From Desulfarculus sp. (lineage in GTDB: Bacteria > Desulfobacterota > Desulfarculia > Desulfarculales > Desulfarculaceae): a DNA stretch of 10,000 nt. The notes below the pieces were generated by a model. The model was not told the origin of the DNA, did no database searches, and saw only the letters and a program-made list of their open reading frames with translations. Numbering within the stretch: position 1 is the first letter of the stretch; each line of letters opens with the position of its first letter. The stretch is taken from contig JAIWNN010000035.1 of the NCBI GenBank assembly GCA_020216805.1, positions 1 to 10,000 of the forward strand. Direction: 5' to 3'. The position numbers and the translations under genes are program-made. Positions 1 through 5,703 of this stretch are shown here, piece after piece.

Positions 1-140
1 CCGAGGGTCTGACCGCCATCTGCCTGCAACACGAGATCGACCACCTGGCGGGCAAGCTGTTCCTGGACCGCATCAGCACGCTCAAGCGGGCGCTGTACCG
101 CAAGCGCCGGCTCAAGGAGCTCAAGAAAAAGGGCGACTAG
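1..140 (+). CDS. def: Peptide deformylase, C-terminal end (5' part outside window)
   Basis: Removes the formyl group from the N-terminal methionine of new proteins at the ribosome exit; a metal-dependent cytosolic enzyme. Only the last 45 codons are present; the reading frame begins at base 3. The visible piece contains the family's third motif, QHEIDHLAG (about residues 9-17 of the fragment), in which the two histidines bind the metal and the glutamate is the catalytic base. It is followed by the usual LFLDRIS strand and a basic C-terminal helix ([17 protein letters not shown]). The gene ends in TAG. The upstream partner, often fmt, lies outside the window. The tail is highly charged but normal for the family. 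The identification is secure because the HExDH motif with LAGKLF context is diagnostic; whether this is the only def copy cannot be seen. Confidence 0.95.
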   Translation, partial: EGLTAICLQHEIDHLAGKLFLDRISTLKRALYRKRRLKELKKKGD

Positions 141-262
141 GGGGGCGCCCCTGTCCGCCGTCATCGCCCGCCTGATCGCGCCACCCGGGTTTTTCCGCCG
201 GCCCGATGGCTTTCGCCTCGACCGCGCCAGGCTCCCACCGGAGCGGGCGAGGGACGGACGAA

Positions 263-316
263 GGTCGGCGCCCCCTGACCCGTCGCTGGGGGCCCAGGCA
301 CTGGGCCGACCGTTTT
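263..316 (+). terminator. Probable terminator of def, foldable as a three-way junction
   Basis: GGTCGGC (263-269) pairs with GCCGACC (305-311). Inside it, GCCCCC (270-275) pairs with GGGGGC (288-293), and CCAG (294-297) pairs with CTGG (301-304), with no unpaired base at the junction. A short T run (313-316) follows on the + strand, which favours a terminator for the def transcript. The T run overlaps the stop codon of the convergent ttuA-like gene. The structure is read by eye; no folding energy was computed. A smaller hairpin, GCTCC/GGAGC (231-244), precedes it. Confidence 0.5.
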
Positions 317-1247
317 ATCTCCGTCGCGGCGCGCGACCGCGCCAGGCCCGGGTGCGCTCCAACATTCGGCAGACGGTGCAGGTGCCCACGTGGGTGGGGT
401 GGCCGCAGACCTGGCAGGCCGCGCCCGGGCTCGGGGGGGCGGGTGGTCCGGCCGCCCGGCGCAGGAAGCCCAGGTAGAGGTCGCGTTTGGTGCCGGGCAT
501 CTTGGATTCCAGATAGCGCATGGCCTCCTGGTAGTAGGGCAGGGTGGCGCCCTTGGCTCCGGAGCAGGAGCCCTGGGCCACCGGCAGTTGGTGGGCGGTG
601 GCGTAGGCCAGGATCTCGTCGCCGCCCAGCCGACACAGCGGCTTGATTTTTTTGACGAAGCCATCCTGCCAGGCATCCAGGACCGGCCAGGTGCGATCCA
701 GATGGTCCTGGCGGCCGTGCAGCAGGTTGCCCAGCATGCGGCCGGTCTCGTCGTCCAGGTGGTGGCCGGTGGCCAACACCGGCAAGCCCATCTCCAGGCA
801 GACGCGGTTGAGGTAGTAGCGCTTCAGACTCCCGCAGACGGCGCAGAACTCGCGTTTGTTGGCCCAGACCACCTCCTGCACCGTGGCCCCGGCCAGATCC
901 GCCAGGCGCCGTACATGCAGCGGTCGGCCCAGGAGCCGGGCCATGGCCTGGCTGGCCTCCAGCGAGGCCTCGGAGAAGGGCCCCAGCTCCAGCCGCAGGT
1001 GCAGGCCCTGGGCCGGATAGCCCAGCTCGCAGAGGATGCGCCACAGGGCCAGGGAGTCCTTGCCCCCGCTGATCGCCACCAACACCGGCTGCCCCGGCTC
1101 CAGCATTTGGAAACGTCGGATCGCCTTGTCCACCTGGCGGTGGATCACCAAGTCCAGGCAGGCGTCGCAGAAGCGGGCGTTGTGCTGGGGAAAGCGGAAG
1201 CGGGCCGGAGCCTTGCAGCGGGTGCATTTCATGCCGGGGTCGGTCAT
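315..1247 (-). CDS. ttuA: TtuA-type tRNA 2-thiolation protein (PP-loop ATPase)
   Basis: A 310-residue cytosolic enzyme that should adenylate a tRNA uridine and replace its 2-oxygen with sulfur. In thermophiles TtuA makes 2-thioribothymidine at position 54; related Ncs6/CtuA proteins act on wobble U34. Visible in order: an N-terminal zinc finger (C8, C11, C27, C30); the ATP PP-loop SGGKDS (60-65); CAVCGSLKRYYLN, supplying C135 and C138, and the later C228 in CSGAKGA, together the three [4Fe-4S] ligands; GHHLDDE (161-167); a KMPGTK motif (about 249-254); and a C-terminal zinc ribbon (C278, C281, C290, C293). The double zinc fingers and GAKGA/MPGxK stretch fit TtuA better than TtcA. Length is close to the family's usual about 320. 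It lies downstream of uup on the same strand (88-base gap). No Shine-Dalgarno is seen before the chosen ATG; Met6 is an alternative start. The sulfur carrier TtuB is not in the window, so the target base is inferred. Confidence 0.85.
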   Translation of the reverse strand: MTDPGMKCTRCKAPARFRFPQHNARFCDACLDLVIHRQVDKAIRRFQMLEPGQPVLVAISGGKDSLALWRILCELGYPAQGLHLRLELGPFSEASLEASQAMARLLGRPLHVRRLADLAGATVQEVVWANKREFCAVCGSLKRYYLNRVCLEMGLPVLATGHHLDDETGRMLGNLLHGRQDHLDRTWPVLDAWQDGFVKKIKPLCRLGGDEILAYATAHQLPVAQGSCSGAKGATLPYYQEAMRYLESKMPGTKRDLYLGFLRRAAGPPAPPSPGAACQVCGHPTHVGTCTVCRMLERTRAWRGRAPRRR

Positions 1248-1254
1248 GGCCGGC

Positions 1255-1283
1255 AGTATATCGCATGGACGGCGGGGCGTCGA
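1255..1283 (-). promoter_or_regulatory. Candidate promoter of the ttuA-like gene (possible leaderless start)
   Basis: On the - strand, TCGACG (1283-1278, 4 of 6 to TTGACA) is separated by 17 bases from TATACT (1260-1255, 5 of 6 to TATAAT). Only 7 bases lie between the -10 box and the A of the ATG, so transcription would begin at or beside the start codon. This agrees with the missing ribosome-binding site. The -35 match is modest, and read-through from uup is an equally good source of transcript. Confidence 0.35.
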
Positions 1284-1335
1284 GGGATTGGCATAGCAAT
1301 GCAGTATGGTATGGGAGGGGCGAGAGGGGGGGCGG

Positions 1336-3201
1336 TCAGTCCCCGCGGTTGGGTTGGGACAGGCGCTCCAGCTCCTCCCAGGTGGCGAAGGCCCGCTCCA
1401 GCTCGGCGTCCAGCTCCGCGATGCGGGCGGTGACCGCCGCCACCTGCTTGCCGGCCGCGGCGTACCAGGAGGGGTCCGCCACCAGGTCGTGGAGCCGGGC
1501 CAACTCGGCCTCCAGGCCCTCGATGCGGGCGGGGAGGGCGGCCAGCTCCTGTTTCTGTTGATATGTCAAACGCCTGGGTTGGTCGGGCCGGGGCGGGCGG
1601 GGGCGCTCCTTCTTGACTGGCTGGACCGGCTGCGGGGCGGCGTCCTGGCCGCGCTGCCGGCGATAGTCGTCGTAGCCCCCAGCGTATTCGCGCACCAGGC
1701 CGTCGCCCTCCAGGGCCAGGATGCCGGCGGCCACGTTGTTGAGAAACTGGCGGTCATGGCTGACCACCAGCACCGTGCCCGCGAACTCCACCAGCAGGGT
1801 TTCCAGCAGTTCCAGGGTGTCGCGGTCCAGGTCGTTGGTGGGCTCGTCCAGGACCAAGAGGTTGGCCGGCCGGGCGAAGAGCTTGGCCAGCAGGAGGCGG
1901 TTGCGCTCGCCGCCGGAGAGCACCCGCACCGGGCTGTGGGCGCGGTCGGGGGTGAAGAGGAAGTCCTTGAGATAGCTGACGACGTGGCGCGGCCGGCCCC
2001 CCACCAACAGCGATTCCTGACCGTCGCTCAGGTTGTCCTGCACGCTGCGGTCCGGGTCCAGCTCGGCCCGCATCTGGTCGAAATAGGCCGCCTCCAGGTT
2101 GGCCCCCAACTTGATCTCCCCGGCTTGGGGGGGCAACTGGCCCAGGAGCACCTTGAGCAGGGTGGTCTTGCCCGAGCCGTTGGGGCCGATGATCCCCAGC
2201 TTGTCGCCGCGCAGGATCACGGTGCTGAAGTCGCGGAACACCGGTTGGTCGGCGTAGGCGAAGGCGACCCCCTTGGCCTCGGCCACCACCCGGCCCGAGA
2301 GTTGGGCCGGGGCGGTTTGCATCCGGGCCGAGCCCAGCAGGTCGCGGCGCTGGGCGCGCTCGGCCCGCATCTGCAGCAGGCGGCGCACCCGGCCCTCGTC
2401 GCGGGTGCGGCGGGCCTTGATGCCCCGGTGCAGCCATTCCTCCTCCTGGGCCAGCTTGCGGTCGAACTTCTCCCGCCGCTCCCGCTCGATCAACAGGTGC
2501 TCCTCGCGTCGGCGCAGGAACTCGTCGTAGGGGCACTTCCAGTCGTAGATCGTCCCCCGGTCCAGCTCCACCACCCGGGTGGCCAGGGCCCGGGCGAAGG
2601 CGCGGTCGTGGGAAACGAAGACCATGGCCCCCCGCCGGGCCAGCAGGAACTGTTCCAGCCAGGCGATGGTGTCGATGTCCAGGTGGTTGGTGGGTTCGTC
2701 CAGCAGCAGCAGGCCGGGGCGGGCGGCCAGGGCCCGGGCCAAGAGCGCCCGGCGCTGGAGCCCGCCGGAGAGGGTCTCCACCCGGGTTTCGGCCGACAGG
2801 CCCAGACGGGTGATCACCGCCTGGAGCTGGTGGTCCAGGCGCCAGATCTCCTGCTCCTGGGCCGGCTCCAGGCCCAGGTCCCCGCCCTGGCCCCGGCGCA
2901 AGGCGATCAGGGCCCGACCCAGCCCCCCCAGGCCCTGGGCGGCCAGCTCGTAGACCGTCCCACCCAGATCCGGGGGGACGTCCTGGGGCAGGTGTCCGAT
3001 CTCCAGGCCCTGGGCCCGGTTGACTTGGCCCTGGTCCGGCCGCTGAACCCCGGCCAGGATTCGCAACAAGCTGGATTTGCCGGCGCCGTTGCGTCCCAGC
3101 AGGCAGACCCGCTCGCCCTCCTGGACCTGGAAGCTGGCCGCGTCCAGGACCAAGGGGCCGCCAAAGGCCAGGCTCACCTCGCACAGACTGATCAGACCCA
3201 T
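1336..3201 (-). CDS. uup: ABC-F family ATPase Uup
   Basis: A 621-residue soluble protein with two ABC ATPase domains and no membrane segments. ABC-F proteins bind the ribosome E site; Uup in E. coli is also tied to DNA branch migration and transposon precise excision. Domain 1: Walker A GRNGAGKS (36-43), signature LSGG (144-147), Walker B LLLLDE (164-169), switch H198. The inter-domain linker (about 225-300) carries the Uup-style EEEWLHRGIKARRTRDEGRV. Domain 2: Walker A GPNGSGKT (339-346), signature LSGGE (428-432), Walker B LLVLDE (448-453), switch H482. The C-terminal 70 residues form the charged coiled coil (about 552-621) that marks Uup and, in homologues, binds DNA. All catalytic residues are intact. 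The ATG is preceded by a weak purine stretch (GGGGAAAG). It shares strand and spacing with the ttuA-like gene, with no terminator seen between them. Length is typical for Uup (about 635). Confidence 0.93.
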   Translation of the reverse strand: MGLISLCEVSLAFGGPLVLDAASFQVQEGERVCLLGRNGAGKSSLLRILAGVQRPDQGQVNRAQGLEIGHLPQDVPPDLGGTVYELAAQGLGGLGRALIALRRGQGGDLGLEPAQEQEIWRLDHQLQAVITRLGLSAETRVETLSGGLQRRALLARALAARPGLLLLDEPTNHLDIDTIAWLEQFLLARRGAMVFVSHDRAFARALATRVVELDRGTIYDWKCPYDEFLRRREEHLLIERERREKFDRKLAQEEEWLHRGIKARRTRDEGRVRRLLQMRAERAQRRDLLGSARMQTAPAQLSGRVVAEAKGVAFAYADQPVFRDFSTVILRGDKLGIIGPNGSGKTTLLKVLLGQLPPQAGEIKLGANLEAAYFDQMRAELDPDRSVQDNLSDGQESLLVGGRPRHVVSYLKDFLFTPDRAHSPVRVLSGGERNRLLLAKLFARPANLLVLDEPTNDLDRDTLELLETLLVEFAGTVLVVSHDRQFLNNVAAGILALEGDGLVREYAGGYDDYRRQRGQDAAPQPVQPVKKERPRPPRPDQPRRLTYQQKQELAALPARIEGLEAELARLHDLVADPSWYAAAGKQVAAVTARIAELDAELERAFATWEELERLSQPNRGD

Positions 3202-3390
3202 GGCTTTCCCCGCCGCCCGGGGTGGATGGGGGTGCGCTGGCCGGGCGACGTGGGAATCATACCGCGCGCGGGCCGCCGGGACATTGGGGTGCCGGACGGC
3301 GGGAACTTTTGTCGCGGCGGCGGGGCCGGGCGGAGGGTGGAAACCGGGGGCAAGCGATCATGTGAAAAGGGTGACAGGCCCAGGCCCAGG

Positions 3391-3420
3391 TTGATTATAG
3401 TAATCATTAAATTTTATAAT
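3391..3420 (+). promoter_or_regulatory. Candidate sigma-70-type promoter of the chemoreceptor gene
   Basis: TTGATT (3391-3396), an 18-base spacer and a perfect TATAAT (3415-3420), lying in the only strongly A+T-rich stretch of the left half of the window. The predicted start near 3427 gives a leader of about 200 bases before the chemoreceptor ATG. On the opposite strand a second perfect TATAAT (3399-3394) points toward uup, but without a recognisable -35 box. Confidence 0.5.
3392..3406. promoter_or_regulatory. Operator-like palindrome TGATTA-N3-TAATCA
   Basis: A perfect 6-3-6 inverted repeat that overlaps the -35 box of the rightward candidate promoter and the -10 box of a possible leftward one. 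Its position is what a dimeric regulator controlling both uup and the chemoreceptor would need. It is not an FNR/CRP site: the TTGAT and ATCA half-sites have the wrong spacing. The regulator is unknown. A+T-rich DNA also yields such repeats by chance. Confidence 0.35.
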
Positions 3421-3426
3421 ACCATA

Positions 3427-3611
3427 GGGTTAAACAATATGAGCCATCCCCATGGTCATTGATCACCAACGGAGGCTTTCGACACACCGATTCAACATCG
3501 AGGATGCCTGCCAGGAGTTCAAACGTTAGCGAGCGATCAACCAGGCGGAAGGGAACGGACGTTACCGCGGACTGAAGAGTGTACGTCCTCAGACTGATCC
3601 CGACGGCTCGC
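3427..3611 (+). other. Long untranslated leader of the chemoreceptor gene
   Basis: About 185 bases between the predicted transcription start and the ribosome-binding site. A 6-bp hairpin GGACGT/ACGTCC (3557-3562 with 3583-3588) is visible. I compared the stretch by eye with the c-di-GMP riboswitch core and found no match. A 25-codon ATG frame (3452-3529) has no ribosome-binding site and is not called as a gene. Confidence 0.3.
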
Positions 3612-3619
3612 AAGGAGGT
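3612..3619 (+). promoter_or_regulatory. Ribosome-binding site of the chemoreceptor
   Basis: AAGGAGGT, a near-complete Shine-Dalgarno sequence five bases before the ATG. It fixes the start codon and predicts strong translation. Confidence 0.9.
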
Positions 3620-3624
3620 GTCCC

Positions 3625-5187
3625 ATGTCGTTCAGGCGCGCCAAGCTTTCCACCAAGCTGGTGATTCTTCCCGTCGCCGTGGCCCTGTGCATGGCCTCCA
3701 TCTTTTTCTACTTGGTTCCCCAGATCAAGAACCGCCTGTTCATGGGCAAGCAGTTGGAAGTCAGGCAACTGGTGGAGAGCGCCGCCAGCCTGCTTGACCA
3801 TTATCAGAAGCTGGCCGCCAGCGGGAAGATGACCAAGGAGCAGGCCCAGGAGGCGGCCAAGGCCGCGGTGGCCGATATGCGCTACTCGGGCGACCAGTAT
3901 TTCTGGATCAACGACTTCGGCCCCCGTATGGTGATGCACCCCTACAACCCGCAACTGAACGGCACCGACCTGAGCAACAACCAGGATCCCAAGGGCAAGC
4001 GTCTGTTCGTGGAGTTCGCCAAGGTCTGCCGGGAGAAGGGCGAGGGCTTCGTGGACTACCTGTGGCCCAAGCCAGGGGCCACCGAGCCCCTGCCCAAGAT
4101 TTCCTTCGTCAAGGCGATTTCCGGTTGGGACTGGATCGTGGGCAGCGGCATCTACGTGGATGACGTCAACGCCGAGATCAACCGCCTGATCATGACCATC
4201 CTCGCGGTGGCGGGGGCGGTTTTCCTGGGGGCGCTGGTGGCGGGGTTGTTCTTCGCCCGCTCCATCTCCCGGCCGGTGCGGCTTTCGGTGGCCGGCCTGA
4301 CCGACGGCGCGGCCCAGATGGCGTCGGCGGCCAACCAGGTCAACACCGCCTCGCAACAGTTGGCGACCGGGGCCAGCCTGCAGGCGGCGGCCCTGGAGCA
4401 GAGTTCGGCCTCGCTGGAGGAGCTTTCCTCCATGACCAAGCGCAATGCCGAGAGCGCCTCCGAGGCCAACTCCCTGATGAGCGAGGCCCAGGCGGTGGTG
4501 TCCGAGGCCAACGCCGCCATGGCCGAGCTGCGCCAAGCCATGCACCAGATCACCTCCGCCAGCAACGAGACGGCCAAGATCATCAAGACCATCGACGAGA
4601 TCGCTTTTCAGACCAACCTGTTGGCCCTGAATGCCGCGGTGGAGGCGGCCCGGGCTGGGGAGGCCGGGGCGGGCTTCGCGGTGGTGGCCGACGAAGTGCG
4701 CAACCTGGCCCAGCGGGCGGCCGAGGCGGCCAAGAACACCACCAGCCTGATCGAGGGCAACATCAGCAACATCAGGGCCGGCTCCACCCTGGTCACCCGG
4801 GCCGACGAGTCCTTCGCCCGCGTGGAGCAGAGCGCCCGCAAGGTCGGCCAACTCATCGGCGAGATCGCCGCCGCCACCGGCGAGCAGTCCCAGGGCATCG
4901 GCCAGATTGCCACGGCGGTGGCGGAGATGGACAAGGTGACCCAGCAGAACGCCGCCGGGGCCCAGGAGACCGCCGCCGCCGCCGAGCAGATGACCGCCCA
5001 GAGCGAGCAGATGGTGGCCACGGTCCAGATTCTGACCGAGCTGGTGGAGGGCGACAGCCGCCGCCGGTCCGCCCCCCGCCGTCGGGGCAAGCTGGCCGGT
5101 CCGTCCCGGCGCCCGGCCCTGCCCCACCTGGCGGCCGGACCCACGGGTGGCGCGAAGGAGGCGAGGGCCGACTTCGAGACCTTCTAG
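3625..5187 (+). CDS. Methyl-accepting chemotaxis protein with periplasmic single Cache domain
   Basis: A 520-residue inner-membrane receptor that senses a small molecule outside and controls CheA/CheW. Order: cytoplasmic start with positive residues; membrane helix 1 (about 12-31); periplasmic sCache_2 domain (about 40-185) with the family motif [20 protein letters not shown] (90-109) and [15 protein letters not shown] near its end; membrane helix 2 (about 189-211); then a long helical signalling hairpin. The highly conserved tip [20 protein letters not shown] begins at residue 324 and runs into [14 protein letters not shown]. After TM2 the ISRPV start of a HAMP helix is present, but the rest of HAMP is short or degenerate. 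The tail is a basic, proline-rich linker ending in DFETF, which resembles the CheR/CheB-docking pentapeptide NWETF. sCache_2 receptors often bind small organic acids; the ligand here is unknown. The gene stands alone, with its own candidate promoter and terminator and no che genes nearby. Confidence 0.94.
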   Translation: MSFRRAKLSTKLVILPVAVALCMASIFFYLVPQIKNRLFMGKQLEVRQLVESAASLLDHYQKLAASGKMTKEQAQEAAKAAVADMRYSGDQYFWINDFGPRMVMHPYNPQLNGTDLSNNQDPKGKRLFVEFAKVCREKGEGFVDYLWPKPGATEPLPKISFVKAISGWDWIVGSGIYVDDVNAEINRLIMTILAVAGAVFLGALVAGLFFARSISRPVRLSVAGLTDGAAQMASAANQVNTASQQLATGASLQAAALEQSSASLEELSSMTKRNAESASEANSLMSEAQAVVSEANAAMAELRQAMHQITSASNETAKIIKTIDEIAFQTNLLALNAAVEAARAGEAGAGFAVVADEVRNLAQRAAEAAKNTTSLIEGNISNIRAGSTLVTRADESFARVEQSARKVGQLIGEIAAATGEQSQGIGQIATAVAEMDKVTQQNAAGAQETAAAAEQMTAQSEQMVATVQILTELVEGDSRRRSAPRRRGKLAGPSRRPALPHLAAGPTGGAKEARADFETF

Positions 5188-5206
5188 GCCGAGGCACGAG
5201 GCAAGG

Positions 5207-5237
5207 GCGGCCCCCCTTCCGGCGGGAGGGGGGCCGC
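5207..5237 (+). terminator. Strong GC hairpin after the chemoreceptor gene
   Basis: GCGGCCCCCC (5207-5216) pairs with GGGGGGCCGC (5228-5237). The stem can extend by four more pairs (one G-T) to a three-base loop. It begins 20 bases after the stop codon. The following TGGTTTGA is a poor U tract, so termination may be weak or the hairpin may instead protect the mRNA 3' end. Since the gap is convergent, it could also stop antisense transcription. Confidence 0.6.
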
Positions 5238-5264
5238 TGGTTTGACCCCGGCCAAGGCCAGCGA

Positions 5265-5366
5265 CCGGGATGGGCCCCCAAGGTGAAGGCCGGCCCACGG
5301 CCTTTTCCGGCCATCCCACCGTGTCCGACACCGGAGGGAAGCCCCAAAGTGAAGGCCGGCCCACGG
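5265..5366. repeat. Two-copy 36-base direct repeat
   Basis: Copy 1 is 5265-5300 and copy 2 is 5331-5366, starting 66 bases apart. The last 18 bases, GTGAAGGCCGGCCCACGG, are identical and the whole 36 differ at only 8 positions or fewer. The two copies align without gaps. The stretch is non-coding by my reading, since the open frames across it are GC-driven. It could be a pair of REP-like intergenic elements or the remains of a local duplication. Confidence 0.6.
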
Positions 5367-5375
5367 GGGCCGGCC
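5354..5375. repeat. GGCCGGCC hairpin in the convergent gap
   Basis: GGCCGGCC (5354-5361), a six-base spacer, then GGCCGGCC again (5368-5375). Because the octamer is self-complementary, the pair forms an 8-bp perfect stem on either strand. It sits on the end of repeat copy 2; copy 1 has the shorter GGCCGG...CCGGCC pairing instead. No T tract follows, so this is more a repeat element than a terminator. Confidence 0.5.
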
Positions 5376-5601
5376 GGAGGGAGGCGGTTAAAGGTTCTGG
5401 TCTCGGGGTCATGTCATGGCCGTCGCGGCGTATTGCGCGCCGGCGGCGCTTCCTAAGCCTAAACGCTAAACGATGCGATCACTCCGTTTTGGGTCTCGTC
5501 TCGTCCGCCTCCCATGTTCCCAGTATGCGCAAGCCCGGCCGGGGCTGTCCAGGATAAACCATGCGGTGGGCTAAATAAATCCACCCAGCTATGTTAGCCG
5601 C
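5376..5601. other. Gap between convergent genes, no gene seen
   Basis: Short frames here have no ribosome-binding site or recognisable protein. It contains a TAAACG doublet (around 5460), an AGCCC/GGGCT mini-hairpin near 5532, and a GGCTAA/TTAGCC inverted repeat with its arms at 5569-5574 and 5594-5599. The base composition drops toward A+T near its right end. Confidence 0.5.
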
Positions 5602-5703
5602 CTATTCGGTGTAATACCACGAGCCCACCACCAGGCCCGGGCCGGAGACGATGCGCGCCGGGCGCTTGCCGCAGACCCCCAGGCCGCCGCGGGGAAGCCG
5701 TCC
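5602..5703 (-). pseudogene. Coding-like tail in frame beyond the stop of the LarA-like gene
   Basis: Reading past the TGA of the LarA-like gene in the same frame gives 33 sense codons to a TAG, including GLGVCGKRPARIVSG and ending GSWYYTE. By my count 29 of 33 third positions are G or C, and third positions are richer in G+C than second positions, as in real genes of this genome. It may be an ancient C-terminus cut off by the TGA, or chance in GC-rich DNA. Confidence 0.25.

Noticed and set aside
390..1433. 347-codon open frame on the + strand opposite the ttuA-like gene
   Set aside because: Composition-driven shadow; no recognisable domain, and all conserved cysteine and PP-loop motifs are on the other strand.
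1306..3462. 718-codon open frame on the + strand opposite uup
   Set aside because: It is the mirror of a gene with strong G/C third positions. Its translation is low-complexity Gly/Leu/Gln/Ala with no domain, while the - strand frame has every ABC-F motif.
3452..3529. 25-codon frame in the chemoreceptor leader
   Set aside because: No Shine-Dalgarno, unremarkable codon use and no overlap with the downstream start that would suggest coupling.
3407..3613. 68-codon - strand frame in the divergent gap
   Set aside because: It runs over the A+T-rich promoter island, has no ribosome-binding site and resembles no protein I know.
3589..5412. 607-codon open frame on the - strand opposite the chemoreceptor
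   Set aside because: Gly/Leu/His-rich shadow with no motif; the + strand frame has the Cache and signalling-tip motifs and a strong ribosome-binding site.
5270..5557. 95-codon + strand frame over the direct repeats, with two GRPT-type peptide copies
   Set aside because: The repeated peptide simply reflects the DNA repeat; the frame has no ribosome-binding site and an Arg-rich low-complexity translation.
5565..5599. GGTGG/CCACC and GGCTAA/TTAGCC inverted repeats as a terminator of the LarA-like gene
   Set aside because: Stems are short, loops are long or A+T-rich, and no T tract follows on the - strand.
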